64,000 bases of DNA from Candidatus Obscuribacterales bacterium. GTDB taxonomy: Bacteria; Cyanobacteriota; Vampirovibrionia; Obscuribacterales; Obscuribacteraceae. The notes under the pieces were generated by a model. That model was not told where the DNA came from and did not search any database. It was given only the letters and a program-made list of their open reading frames with translations. Positions 16,964 through 24,291 of the stretch are shown one piece after another. The DNA lies in NCBI GenBank assembly GCA_031292355.1, contig JARLHI010000061.1, positions 186,001 through 250,000 of the forward strand, in the 5' to 3' direction. Numbering within the stretch: position 1 is the first letter of the stretch; each line of letters begins with the position of its first letter. The position numbers and the translations under genes were made by a program.

Positions 16964-19144
16964 ATGACTAAGTCAAAGAAAATCGCCATTAACTACGAGC
17001 TGGCTGCTCCGGACTTCGACCAACCGCACACGCACTGCAGCACGCAGGGCATGTTCGGCGGTTCCAGCTTCTTCGTCGGTGGCGGCAAGGAAAACTATGC
17101 CTTCATGCCGCTCAATCAGCTCGTCGCCAACGCGCTCGAAGTCGCGGACAGCGAGGGCTACCAGCTCCCGACCGTCCGGTTGACCAAGAACAACCACTAC
17201 GAAATCGACGTCACCGTGCTTCGGCACTTCGACGCGAAACCGATGGGAGTGCCGACGCCGAAAGTCATTCGCTTCATCAAGGCAAAGGCGCCGACGAAGA
17301 AGGTGACCAACGAACGTCGAATCGGTCACATGATCGCCGGCGTGATGATCGACGACATGTTCGCCCAGCCCGTTCACACGTTCTTCGAGCGGGACTACAA
17401 TACTCTGGTGACGGACAAGCACTTGCTGTCGCCGGAGTATTTCGAGATCGCCGACTCGCTGCGTGACCAGCTTCTGCCCGCGCAGAGTCAGGTCATCGCG
17501 GCACTGCCCCAGGTGATGCAGGAACTGCGCAACCGCTATGCGGATGCGTCGACCGGTCAACTGTATCAGGCAGCGTTGCAGCTGATTGGTCAGCAACTGG
17601 CGCCGATTCTGTCGACGATCCAGATATGGACCACCGGCTTCCGTCAGAGCCTCGATCCGGCTCTGAAGGACAAGCTGCGCATCGTGCGGGCGATCGTGAC
17701 GTCGAATCTGTTTCTGGCGCTCACCGGCAACCTGAAACTCGACGAAATCGGGACGAAGGGCGAGATCAAGCAGCTGATTCCCACCATCAACGTGTCGGTC
17801 GGTGACGTCGTCCTGCCGGTTCTGATTGGAGCGTTCGACTCCGGTCCGGCCGTCATGCCGATGGCTTCGGGAGCACTCGGTCCGCGGGGTGGGCATATCG
17901 CCTTCATTCCGTGGAACCTGCTCAAGCTGCTGCCTTTGATCATCGGCATCTATGCCCATGAAACCGGGCATCTGCTGCAGGCCGTGATCAAGGGTTACAT
18001 GCAGACCTACGGCAAGCTGTCGGCCGACACCATCATGAAGGCGGCGGCGGACGGCACTCTCGTCTTCGACGAGGAGTTCGTCATGCTCGGCGAGCAGAAG
18101 ATTCCTTCTGCGACCTTCTGGGCCATGGTCTTCATGAACCAGCTGCCGGAGCAGGATGCCGACAACTGGGGTATGCGTGCGACCGGAGCATGGTGCTTCA
18201 TCATCTCGTTTGCTCTGTACCTGGCGGCGATGACGGAAGTCGCAGTCGGTGACATGGACCACGTGGACCATGTTCTGAGAATGGGCTCGTCGTACTCGAT
18301 CGTGAAAACGAAAGAGGGCAAGCTCCAAATCAGACTCGAGCCGCATCCGCAAGATGGACCGCGGATTGGCTCGTGGCAAGCGGCAATCGCCGACCTGATG
18401 AACTATCCGCAGGCGGGCGCTTACGCGCGAGCGTTTGCGGCGTCCGAGTCTGGCACTCCCACCCCGACTCGGATGACCTGGGTCGGACAGGTGCCAAAGG
18501 GCGACGATCAGGACGACGACAGCCTGGTCGATAGCAAGACGACGGCGAAGAAGCCGGCGTCCAAGGCGAAAGCTCCGGCGTCGAAGACCAAGGTCCCCGC
18601 AAAGGCCAAGGCTCCGGCGAAGAAGAAGACGCCTGCCAAGCCCGCGGGCAAGACCCAGGCTGACGAAGCAAAGACTAACGGACAGCCCAAAGCTGCACCG
18701 AAGCCCGCGCCGAAGCAGCCGCAACTGCCGACGCTCTCCGCCAGTGTCGCCGACTACGACAAGTGCTGCAAGCTTGTCGTCAAGGCACATCTGGAAACGC
18801 CGACGGATTGCCTGAACGGCATGACGTTGCAGGAGCTGGTCAACCTGACGCCGAAGATGCACGAAAAGGTCGACGACGTCAGGGCGAAGCTCCGTGCAGG
18901 TGACGGCAAGCTCTCGCCTGATTACCACACCTTCTTCCTCACGGTCGGCGCTGCCTTCTGTGAAGAGCTGAAGGATCAGGTGGATGCTGGTGGTGACCCG
19001 ACGAAGGTCTTCGACGCTCTCAATGCGCCGGCGATGGAGATGTTGCTTGCCATCACCGAGCAGTGGGAGGCCGACGTGAAGCGTCTGGACGTCTACAAGC
19101 TCAATGCCCAGGACGTGCAGCCGAAGACGATGAAGAAGAGCTAA
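16964..19144 (+). CDS. M48-like zinc metallopeptidase with histone-H1-like linker
   Basis: 726 aa. HETGH (residues 332-336) within a hydrophobic helix (YAHETGHLLQ) provides two zinc ligands and the catalytic Glu. E396QDAD, 60 residues later, matches the ExxAD third-ligand motif of M48/Ste24 gluzincins. A hydrophobic segment (SFALYLAAM) follows. Residues ~520-575 form a Lys/Ala/Pro-rich repeat (AKAPASKTK, AKKKTPAKP) like histone H1 tails, then a helical C-terminal domain of ~150 residues. The N-terminal ~300 residues match nothing recognised, and no signal peptide is seen. AAAGGA precedes the ATG. Cytoplasmic proteolysis coupled to nucleic-acid binding is an inference. Confidence 0.75.
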   Translation: MTKSKKIAINYELAAPDFDQPHTHCSTQGMFGGSSFFVGGGKENYAFMPLNQLVANALEVADSEGYQLPTVRLTKNNHYEIDVTVLRHFDAKPMGVPTPKVIRFIKAKAPTKKVTNERRIGHMIAGVMIDDMFAQPVHTFFERDYNTLVTDKHLLSPEYFEIADSLRDQLLPAQSQVIAALPQVMQELRNRYADASTGQLYQAALQLIGQQLAPILSTIQIWTTGFRQSLDPALKDKLRIVRAIVTSNLFLALTGNLKLDEIGTKGEIKQLIPTINVSVGDVVLPVLIGAFDSGPAVMPMASGALGPRGGHIAFIPWNLLKLLPLIIGIYAHETGHLLQAVIKGYMQTYGKLSADTIMKAAADGTLVFDEEFVMLGEQKIPSATFWAMVFMNQLPEQDADNWGMRATGAWCFIISFALYLAAMTEVAVGDMDHVDHVLRMGSSYSIVKTKEGKLQIRLEPHPQDGPRIGSWQAAIADLMNYPQAGAYARAFAASESGTPTPTRMTWVGQVPKGDDQDDDSLVDSKTTAKKPASKAKAPASKTKVPAKAKAPAKKKTPAKPAGKTQADEAKTNGQPKAAPKPAPKQPQLPTLSASVADYDKCCKLVVKAHLETPTDCLNGMTLQELVNLTPKMHEKVDDVRAKLRAGDGKLSPDYHTFFLTVGAAFCEELKDQVDAGGDPTKVFDALNAPAMEMLLAITEQWEADVKRLDVYKLNAQDVQPKTMKKS

Positions 19145-19182
19145 CTGAGGTCGTCGTCGACCGAGGAAGGCTTGCTGATTGG

Positions 19183-19310
19183 TTGGGAGCAAGCAGCAAT
19201 GCTTGCTTCCAACGGTCAGTTACTTTGCATTCTCAACTCATCGGAAACGGTGAGTTGCAGAATGTATTTTTAGTCAGTCGCCATGCGTGACTGACTAAAA
19301 ATACATTCTG
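19183..19310 (+). repeat. Three consecutive hairpins after the metallopeptidase gene
   Basis: First stem 19183-19212: TTGGGAGCAAGCA / TGCTTGCTTCCAA with a GCAA loop. Second 19234-19257: CAACTCA/TGAGTTG. Third 19258-19310: a perfect 22-bp stem (left arm 19258-19279, right arm 19289-19310) with a 9-nt loop. The first belongs to a sequence-related family with those at 20469 and 20947. No T-tract follows the third, which instead is followed directly by the leader of the next gene. Confidence 0.75.
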
Positions 19311-19345
19311 AATTAGTAGCGTGAAACATCACATGGAGAATTCCG

Positions 19346-19915
19346 ATGATTCCCTATGCCAAAGAAATCCGCCAGCAACTGTTAACTGCTGCTGAAGAGG
19401 CTTTCAACGAGATTGTGTATGCCGACGGAAAAGACCTTTCCGAGGCTGTTCGACGCGCGACACTGCAAGCAAACAATGATCTTCCTCGCGGCATCGAGAG
19501 GAAAGATTCCATCGTAGCAGCCATCGCAAGGACCATCAATCAGGCAACGTTTGTCGCTGGGTGCGTTGAACATCTGACACCTCAGGCTGCTTTCCGGCGG
19601 GCCATGGCGCAAATCGCAAAACAACTATCGGAAGACATCGAACGCCTGACTGACCCCGACCGGCGTGAACAATATGAAGACTGCATGGGCTTAATCGCAG
19701 ATGACCCGTTCTTAATTGCTGTGAAGCTGGCTGCAACTCACGTTGTCGGCAGCGCGGCAAGAAACTTCACCATCTGCGACGAAGAGGCGATGGCAAACTT
19801 TATTTCCGCGGAGCTCGACGAAGGTAACGCCTTCATGCTGTCTGACCTGTACTCAATCAGGGCAGCGGCGCGCGAATGTGGAAAGTTTGATACCGCCGAT
19901 GATGCCACGAACTAA
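19346..19915 (+). CDS. Helical cytoplasmic protein of unknown function
   Basis: 189 aa with no signal peptide or membrane helix; the sequence is almost entirely amphipathic helix (AKEIRQQLLTAAEEAFNEIV, LSEAVRRATLQANNDL, RRAMAQIAKQLSEDIERL). GGAG lies eight bases before the ATG. Codon use is slightly less GC-biased than its neighbours. No known domain was recognised. It sits between the metallopeptidase and a small beta-rich protein, all in one orientation. Confidence 0.65.
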   Translation: MIPYAKEIRQQLLTAAEEAFNEIVYADGKDLSEAVRRATLQANNDLPRGIERKDSIVAAIARTINQATFVAGCVEHLTPQAAFRRAMAQIAKQLSEDIERLTDPDRREQYEDCMGLIADDPFLIAVKLAATHVVGSAARNFTICDEEAMANFISAELDEGNAFMLSDLYSIRAAARECGKFDTADDATN

Positions 19916-19977
19916 ACGGGCATCGTCTGCGTGACTACGCGAACTATCTCACACCATTAAAACGACAGGAGACTATC

Positions 19978-20451
19978 ATGAGCTACGGAATCAGCAGCAT
20001 GTTCGGCGCCGCCTTCGCCCACAACACCCTCCGCGAACCCGCGCTCAACTTCGAAGCGCACGCACCGGCTCATCAGGAAACCAGCATCCGCATCGCCCGT
20101 GGTGCGACTCGCCAGATGCTCTTCATCGGCTCCGGTGAGCGATTGAACTCGGCGATTCATGCGCGCGAGGTCACCTGCAGCCTGGAATTCACCCACCAGG
20201 CGGACGGCAAGGTCTCGGTCATCTGCCGCGACACTCCGTTCATCTACTCGATCGCTTTCGAAAGCGCCGGCGACCGCTACAACAGCTTCCGCTCGTACAC
20301 CACGTACAACAGCCTCACCGCCAACAAGCGGCAGAATCTGCTTGCCACGCAGCGCACGGGTGGTGTGTGGGTTCTGCAGTTCGTCGGCCGCAACTATCGG
20401 CTGGACATTTGCCCGGGAGAGACGCTGGTCGTCACGCACAAGGCCGGCTAA
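19978..20451 (+). CDS. Small beta-rich protein of unknown function
   Basis: 157 aa, cytoplasmic by appearance. After ~45 polar residues there is a run of alternating hydrophobic strands (SIRIARGATRQMLFIG, VTCSLEFTHQADGKVSVICR, GGVWVLQFVGRNYRLDI). AGGAGA is placed well before the ATG. The two cysteines VTCSLEF and VICRDT are 17 residues apart on neighbouring strands. No family recognised. Very GC-rich codons suggest good expression. Confidence 0.65.
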   Translation: MSYGISSMFGAAFAHNTLREPALNFEAHAPAHQETSIRIARGATRQMLFIGSGERLNSAIHAREVTCSLEFTHQADGKVSVICRDTPFIYSIAFESAGDRYNSFRSYTTYNSLTANKRQNLLATQRTGGVWVLQFVGRNYRLDICPGETLVVTHKAG

Positions 20452-20468
20452 CTCTCGCCGTCGACATC

Positions 20469-20504
20469 GAGTTGGATACAAGCGCGAATACTTGTGTCCA
20501 ACTC
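20469..20504 (+). repeat. 14-bp hairpin of the TTGG...CAAG / CTTG...CCAA family
   Basis: GAGTTGGATACAAG pairs with CTTGTGTCCAACTC (one G-T pair), loop of 8, starting 18 bp after the stop. The arm sequence is related to the hairpins at 19183 and 20947. Confidence 0.7.
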
Positions 20505-20527
20505 AAGCTGCCAATCCCGCAATACCT

Positions 20528-20562
20528 TTAGCTAATCTTTTGGCTGACGAAAGATTAGCTAA
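20528..20562 (+). repeat. Perfect 13-bp AT-rich hairpin
   Basis: TTAGCTAATCTTT pairs exactly with AAAGATTAGCTAA around a 9-nt loop, 24 bp after the previous hairpin and 70 bp before the next start codon. No T-tract follows. Confidence 0.7.
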
Positions 20563-20632
20563 TGTTGTGGGTCTCCAACCATCAATCGGCAATGCGACTT
20601 ACGCAAAAAACACGCTGAAACAGGAGAAGACC

Positions 20633-20929
20633 ATGACCTATGTACTCGCCACCATGCGCGACGTTGCTGCTGTCATCACCGATGCAAGCGCCGCTGGCAC
20701 CCCCGGCATTGCGTTCAAAACGGTTCTGAAGAACGGCACTACTGCCGCGAATCACCACGTCACCGGCGAAGCCGCGCATCGTCTGTTGGATCTTTCAGGC
20801 AGCTTCAACATCGCTGACATGGAAGGCCGCGAATGCGTCGTCTCGTTGGACAAGTCGATCATTGAGTGGTGGGCCTTCGCCAGCATGGTCGATAAGACCG
20901 AATTCAAAGAAGTCGCAGAAGCGGCCTGA
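20633..20929 (+). CDS. Small protein of unknown function, 98 aa
   Basis: The ATG at 20633 is preceded by AGGAGA at ideal spacing. The 98-aa product is soluble and mixed alpha/beta (MTYVLATMRDVAAVITDA, then SGSFNIADMEGRECVVSLDKS, then IEWWAFASMVDKTEFKEV). One cysteine. No motif or family was recognised. It shares the GC-rich codon style and hairpin-bounded layout of its neighbours. Confidence 0.65.
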   Translation: MTYVLATMRDVAAVITDASAAGTPGIAFKTVLKNGTTAANHHVTGEAAHRLLDLSGSFNIADMEGRECVVSLDKSIIEWWAFASMVDKTEFKEVAEAA

Positions 20930-20946
20930 GTTCCTGCCAACGAACT

Positions 20947-20978
20947 GTTGGAAACAAGCGCAATTGCTTGTTTCCAAC
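20947..20978 (+). repeat. Perfect 13-bp hairpin of the TTGG...CAAGC family
   Basis: GTTGGAAACAAGC / GCTTGTTTCCAAC with a GCAATT loop, 17 bp after the stop. It closely resembles the hairpins at 19183-19212 and 20469-20504, and ends only 14 bp before the first structured RNA element. Confidence 0.7.
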
Positions 20979-20992
20979 TTACTTCAAAGATA

Positions 20993-21071
20993 ATCCCCTA
21001 TCCGCGCCTAACTGCGGTGGGGCTGCTGAAATGCAGTGCTGGTACGTCCAAATGGGGACATGCTGGGGAAA
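20993..21071 (+). ncRNA. 79-nt structured RNA element, copy 1 (5-prime leader)
   Basis: This stretch is 77/79 identical to 22767-22845. It folds into a first stem CCCC(20995-98)/GGGG(21019-22) enclosing CCGC(21002-05)/GCGG(21014-17), then CTGC-tgaaat-GCAG (21023-36), then GTCC-aaatgg-GGAC (21046-59) flanked by two TGCTGG units. Both differences from copy 2 fall in the 8-nt apical loop of the first stem. It ends 62 nt before the ATG at 21134. No known riboswitch or sRNA class was recognised. Confidence 0.65.
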
Positions 21072-21133
21072 CAACTTCCGGATTCGCCGGAAAAAAATCC
21101 CATGTCATTGAATCTGCAAATAGAGGTGACCCA

Positions 21134-21682
21134 ATGATTGAAATCATCAATCGTCGCAACAACGGTGCAGAATGCGAGCCGATCGTCCGACATGAGTCGC
21201 CCGAAAAGGCCTTGTACAGCATGGTGAAATTCGAGCTTGGTTATGGCGGAATGATTGTCGCCGCGAGCGAGACCAGCATTACCGTGCGGACCCGCGTCTT
21301 GAACTGCGTCGATCACACCACCTTCTCGGGCAGCCAGCAGGACATGCGTCCTTTGATTGAGACCGCCTACTTCTTCATGGAAGCATGCAAGCACGATGAC
21401 CAATCCATCGACCAGGTCGTCGAGCAGTTGGCTGCGACGCCTTCGGGCAAGGGACTGCGTACATTCTATCTGACCAATCTGGCTCCGCTCTTGCTTGGTC
21501 AAAAGCGTGTGTCGGTTGCGTGCATGTTGGGCATGGGATTGACCAATGTCAACGATATCGAGTTTGGCATCAGACTACGTTTCGATGATTTGTTCGCCTT
21601 ACTCGGGCTGATCATCGATGCACCCGGTCGGTCATTACAGGACCTAGCGTCGACACTGGATATAGCACCAGTCCTCGTCTGA
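21134..21682 (+). CDS. Protein of unknown function downstream of RNA element copy 1
   Basis: 182 aa. The ATG at 21134 has GAGGTGA at good spacing. The start is polar (MIEIINRRNNGAECEP), then a mixed alpha/beta core with SETSITVRTRVLNCVDHTTF and a C-terminal hydrophobic helix FDDLFALLGLII. Not clearly membrane-bound. No family recognised. The 79-nt structured leader just upstream is shared only with the RecB-like gene at 22878, suggesting these two are controlled together. Confidence 0.65.
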   Translation: MIEIINRRNNGAECEPIVRHESPEKALYSMVKFELGYGGMIVAASETSITVRTRVLNCVDHTTFSGSQQDMRPLIETAYFFMEACKHDDQSIDQVVEQLAATPSGKGLRTFYLTNLAPLLLGQKRVSVACMLGMGLTNVNDIEFGIRLRFDDLFALLGLIIDAPGRSLQDLASTLDIAPVLV

Positions 21683-21749
21683 ATTCAACAAATTCCTGAA
21701 TACACATGTCTCCAACCCTCTCTTGAAGCTCAAATGTGGAGAATTGGTC

Positions 21750-22700
21750 ATGACCATCAACGACACCAACATCGCTCTCGCCGCCACTGCCGCCACCTCG
21801 TCGGCTTCGGCTCCCCGGCACTTCGCGGCTCCGGTTGTCGGCGACATCGTCGACTGCAAGGTCGTGAAGGTGCTCTCGGACAAGGGCTCGAACAAGCCCC
21901 ACGGCGCGCTCCTCTCCTTCGGTTCGTGCGTCGGGATGATTCGCGAGCGCGACTTCTGCGGCAATGAGGCCGAGCAGGCGAACCGCTTGCAGGGTCTCAA
22001 GCGCGGCGACGAATTCCAGGCGATGCTCACCAAGACCGACTTCAAGTCGAGCCCCGCTCGGTTCGACCTCAGCGAGCGTCTGGCGGCTAGCTTTGCGCAC
22101 GCGCAGAGTCTCGTCGGTACTCAAGTCGTGGGGCGCGTCACCGCGCTTCCCCACTTCGGCGCTTTCCTGGACATCGGCAACGGTATGTCGGGCGTGCTGT
22201 TCGTGAACGAGATGTCGTCTGGCGACCAGTGCAAGCGGCATTCGGAACTCAAGGAAAACGACCCGGTGAATGTCGTCGTCCTCAGCGCTGAGCTCGAGCA
22301 CAAGCCGCTCAACCTTCGCCTGACATTCAGCGAAATCGAGGTTGCGCTGCAGAAGACTGCCGACCTTGCGGGGGCCATTGTCACCGCGAAGGTCATCGGT
22401 CCTTGCAACGCCGGCTTCAGGCTCGTGCTCGCTTCCGGCGCCGAGGCGGTGCTGCCCTCCGAAAATCTCGGTGGAACGGCCGCCACTTCGATCAAGAAGG
22501 GCAATAACCTCAAAGTGAAGGTGCTCGGTCTCTCCGGTCGGGCCATCACTGTCACCCGCGACGGCATCGGCGGTGTGAACGCGCGTGCGGTGCAGGACAG
22601 CAAGCGCGCTGCGCGTAGGGCGGATGACCAGCGCATCCGCGCCTCCATGCAGGGAAGCAGCGGTGGCGGTGGTGGCAACAAGGGCAAGGGCAAGAAGTAG
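21750..22700 (+). CDS. Triple S1-domain RNA-binding protein
   Basis: 316 aa with three S1-type OB folds: residues ~28-105 (GDIVDCKVVKVLSD...GMIRERDF), ~118-190 (VGTQVVGRVTALPHFGAFLDIGNGMSGVLFVNEM, a textbook S1 signature with GAFLDI) and ~205-275. A basic Gly-rich tail (SSGGGGGNKGKGKK) follows. It resembles a shortened ribosomal protein S1 and should bind single-stranded RNA. GGAG lies before the ATG at 21750. It lies between two genes whose leaders carry the same structured RNA, making it a plausible but unproven partner of that RNA. Confidence 0.8.
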   Translation: MTINDTNIALAATAATSSASAPRHFAAPVVGDIVDCKVVKVLSDKGSNKPHGALLSFGSCVGMIRERDFCGNEAEQANRLQGLKRGDEFQAMLTKTDFKSSPARFDLSERLAASFAHAQSLVGTQVVGRVTALPHFGAFLDIGNGMSGVLFVNEMSSGDQCKRHSELKENDPVNVVVLSAELEHKPLNLRLTFSEIEVALQKTADLAGAIVTAKVIGPCNAGFRLVLASGAEAVLPSENLGGTAATSIKKGNNLKVKVLGLSGRAITVTRDGIGGVNARAVQDSKRAARRADDQRIRASMQGSSGGGGGNKGKGKK

Positions 22701-22730
22701 CTGCTCACCGCCTAATATCTACGAAAGAAG

Positions 22731-22765
22731 CGTGTGGCACATCAAACGACATGATGTGCCACACG
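22731..22765 (+). repeat. Perfect 14-bp hairpin after the S1 gene
   Basis: CGTGTGGCACATCA pairs exactly with TGATGTGCCACACG around a 7-nt loop. It ends one base before RNA element copy 2, leaving no room for a promoter between them. A promoter would have to lie inside the hairpin or further upstream. Confidence 0.75.
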
Positions 22766-22766
22766 T

Positions 22767-22845
22767 ATCCCCTATCCGCACCAAACTGCGGTGGGGCTGC
22801 TGAAATGCAGTGCTGGTACGTCCAAATGGGGACATGCTGGGGAAA
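22767..22845 (+). ncRNA. 79-nt structured RNA element, copy 2 (5-prime leader)
   Basis: Second copy of the element at 20993-21071 with two substitutions in the loop of the first stem (22781 and 22784). All stems are preserved. It ends 32 nt before the ATG at 22878. Flanking sequences of the two copies are unrelated, so the boundaries are sharp: identity begins at ATCCCC and stops after GGGGAAA. Confidence 0.65.
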
Positions 22846-22877
22846 TCATTCCCAATTCAAATTAGTGGAGAGAGACC

Positions 22878-23666
22878 ATGGCCAATACTCAGAACAGAGA
22901 AATCTCAGTCCGTCAGTTGATGCTCGCTCGTTTCTGCACTCACTCGGCGCTGACCACCCCCGAGTTGCGCCAGCGTGCCGAAGCGATGCGCAGCGATGAC
23001 CGCAAGCACAGGCGTCTCGTCAAGGACGTCGCCCGCAGCCTGCTGAAAGACGACCAGAAGAAAGCGGCTGCGCAAGTCCAGGAGAAGGTTGCCACGCGCA
23101 CCTTGTCGGAACAGAAGTTGATCATCCGCAAAGCCCGCAAGATCGCCGAAGCGCGCCTTGCTGGACTGGAGGAAGGCATCGACCTGGAGATGGGCGTGCA
23201 GAGGAGATGGACCAATACCGAAACTGGTTGGACCGTTCTCTTTCAGCCCAACCGTGTGGAGGTGCTCAGCGACGAAGAAGGTGACTTCGTCCAAGTCCTT
23301 GGCTGGACCGACCGCAACTACGTACCCGGCTGGCTGAAGGATACGGCTCGCACGTTCGGCTTGCTCGAATTCATCGAAGAGAAGGGTGAATTTCGCATCA
23401 AGATGGTCATCAAAAACCTCGTCCATGGCGGGACTCTCTGGGAGGAGACGCTGGATTCTCCAGAGGTCGCCATCGAGCAGCTCAGGGATGTGCAAGAGAT
23501 CATCAACCGGGTGGAGCAAGCAAGGGTATCTGACCGTGTGCCTCCGCGCACGGCAGGTAAGCATTGCAACGGCTGCCCGGTCAAGCTCGCGTGTCGGCAG
23601 GGTCAGAGGTTTCTGAACTCGCCTGCCAACGCCAACAACAGCAAGTCGCAGCGCCAAGCGGCTTGA
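22878..23666 (+). CDS. RecB/Cas4-like protein with four-cysteine cluster motif
   Basis: 262 aa. The C-terminus carries CNGCPVKLAC (Cys230, 233, 239), the CxxCxxxxxC spacing of iron-sulphur PD-(D/E)XK nucleases such as AddB and Cas4, with a possible fourth ligand at Cys20. Residues ~30-105 are a highly charged helix. The core (residues ~115-200, including FVQVLGWTDRNYVPGWL) sits where the nuclease would be, but a clear D-ExK triad is not seen. It may be inactive or very divergent. GGAGAGAG precedes the ATG. The nuclease-like call is tentative; the cysteine motif is seen directly. Confidence 0.55.
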   Translation: MANTQNREISVRQLMLARFCTHSALTTPELRQRAEAMRSDDRKHRRLVKDVARSLLKDDQKKAAAQVQEKVATRTLSEQKLIIRKARKIAEARLAGLEEGIDLEMGVQRRWTNTETGWTVLFQPNRVEVLSDEEGDFVQVLGWTDRNYVPGWLKDTARTFGLLEFIEEKGEFRIKMVIKNLVHGGTLWEETLDSPEVAIEQLRDVQEIINRVEQARVSDRVPPRTAGKHCNGCPVKLACRQGQRFLNSPANANNSKSQRQAA

Positions 23667-23702
23667 CGAAATCTCAGCGGTCTCAGGACCGATGAGCACT
23701 GC

Positions 23703-23731
23703 GCAGAAGGCGACATGATGCCGCCTTCTGC
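23703..23731 (+). repeat. Perfect 10-bp hairpin after the RecB-like gene
   Basis: GCAGAAGGCG pairs with CGCCTTCTGC around 9 nt, 36 bp after the stop. An in-frame ATG inside the loop belongs to the next reading frame but is disfavoured as a start because it lies in this structure. Confidence 0.65.
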
Positions 23732-23771
23732 TTTCACCTTTAATGAACCTCTGCAAACGGAGTTTACGAAC

Positions 23772-24185
23772 ATGACCTATCACACCGACACCGACCGCAT
23801 TCCCGCCACCGCTGACGCCACCATGATGCACATCCTCACGCACGGCTTCAGTTCGCCTGAAGAACGTCGCCATGGCTTCCGTGCCATCAGCGGCGGCACC
23901 ATCAAGCGCGTCAGCGGTCGTATCGGTCGCACCGAGAACGGCTGGTGGCACAAAGACACCGGCGACATGAGCGTCAGTCGCGAGCGTCGCCAGGCCGCCA
24001 AGAAGCGTGCTGACGATGCTCTGCTCGCCGAGGAACTTCGCGGTCTGCTCACCGCACCTCGTTCGAAGCACCGGGTCATGCGCCAAATCGAAGTGGTGCG
24101 CGTCAGGACTACGAAAGACGGCACCCGCCATGTTGTCGGCCGCCAGTTCTGCAATGTCGAGTGCAAGCTCCGTCGGCAGAAGTAA
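23772..24185 (+). CDS. Small basic protein of unknown function
   Basis: 137 aa, strongly basic (His/Arg-rich: EERRHGFRAISGGTIKRVSGRIGR, SRERRQAAKKRADD). ATG at 23772 is preceded by CGGAG. A C-terminal stretch (HVVGRQFCNVECKLRRQK) contains CxxxC. The composition suggests RNA or ribosome association, but no known family was recognised. Confidence 0.6.
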   Translation: MTYHTDTDRIPATADATMMHILTHGFSSPEERRHGFRAISGGTIKRVSGRIGRTENGWWHKDTGDMSVSRERRQAAKKRADDALLAEELRGLLTAPRSKHRVMRQIEVVRVRTTKDGTRHVVGRQFCNVECKLRRQK

Positions 24186-24213
24186 CACCAAGAAAAAACT
24201 CGCTTACCAACTG

Positions 24214-24246
24214 AGATTCGCGGCCGCCAAAAGCTGTCGCGAATCT
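24214..24246 (+). terminator. 9-bp hairpin with T-rich tail
   Basis: AGATTCGCG / CGCGAATCT, 15-nt loop, followed by TTCTTCG; it begins 28 bp after the stop. Possible weak intrinsic terminator. Confidence 0.5.
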
Positions 24247-24291
24247 TTCTTCGCGCCTCGAAACTTCATTTCATCAGAAAGAGAGAACATC

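Noticed and set aside
16973-19192. 739-codon minus-strand frame opposite the metallopeptidase gene
   Set aside because: Product is extremely rich in Arg and Leu, as expected from the complement of GC-rich coding sequence; the plus strand has the zinc motifs and a ribosome site.
21078-21097. TTCCGG-attcg-CCGGAA plus A-run as a terminator within the copy 1 leader
   Set aside because: On the plus strand the run after the stem is A, not T; it would only terminate minus-strand transcription, where no gene ends.
22905-24191. Long minus-strand frame across the RecB-like gene and its neighbour
   Set aside because: Spans two real plus-strand genes and a hairpin, no start signal, antisense-type composition.
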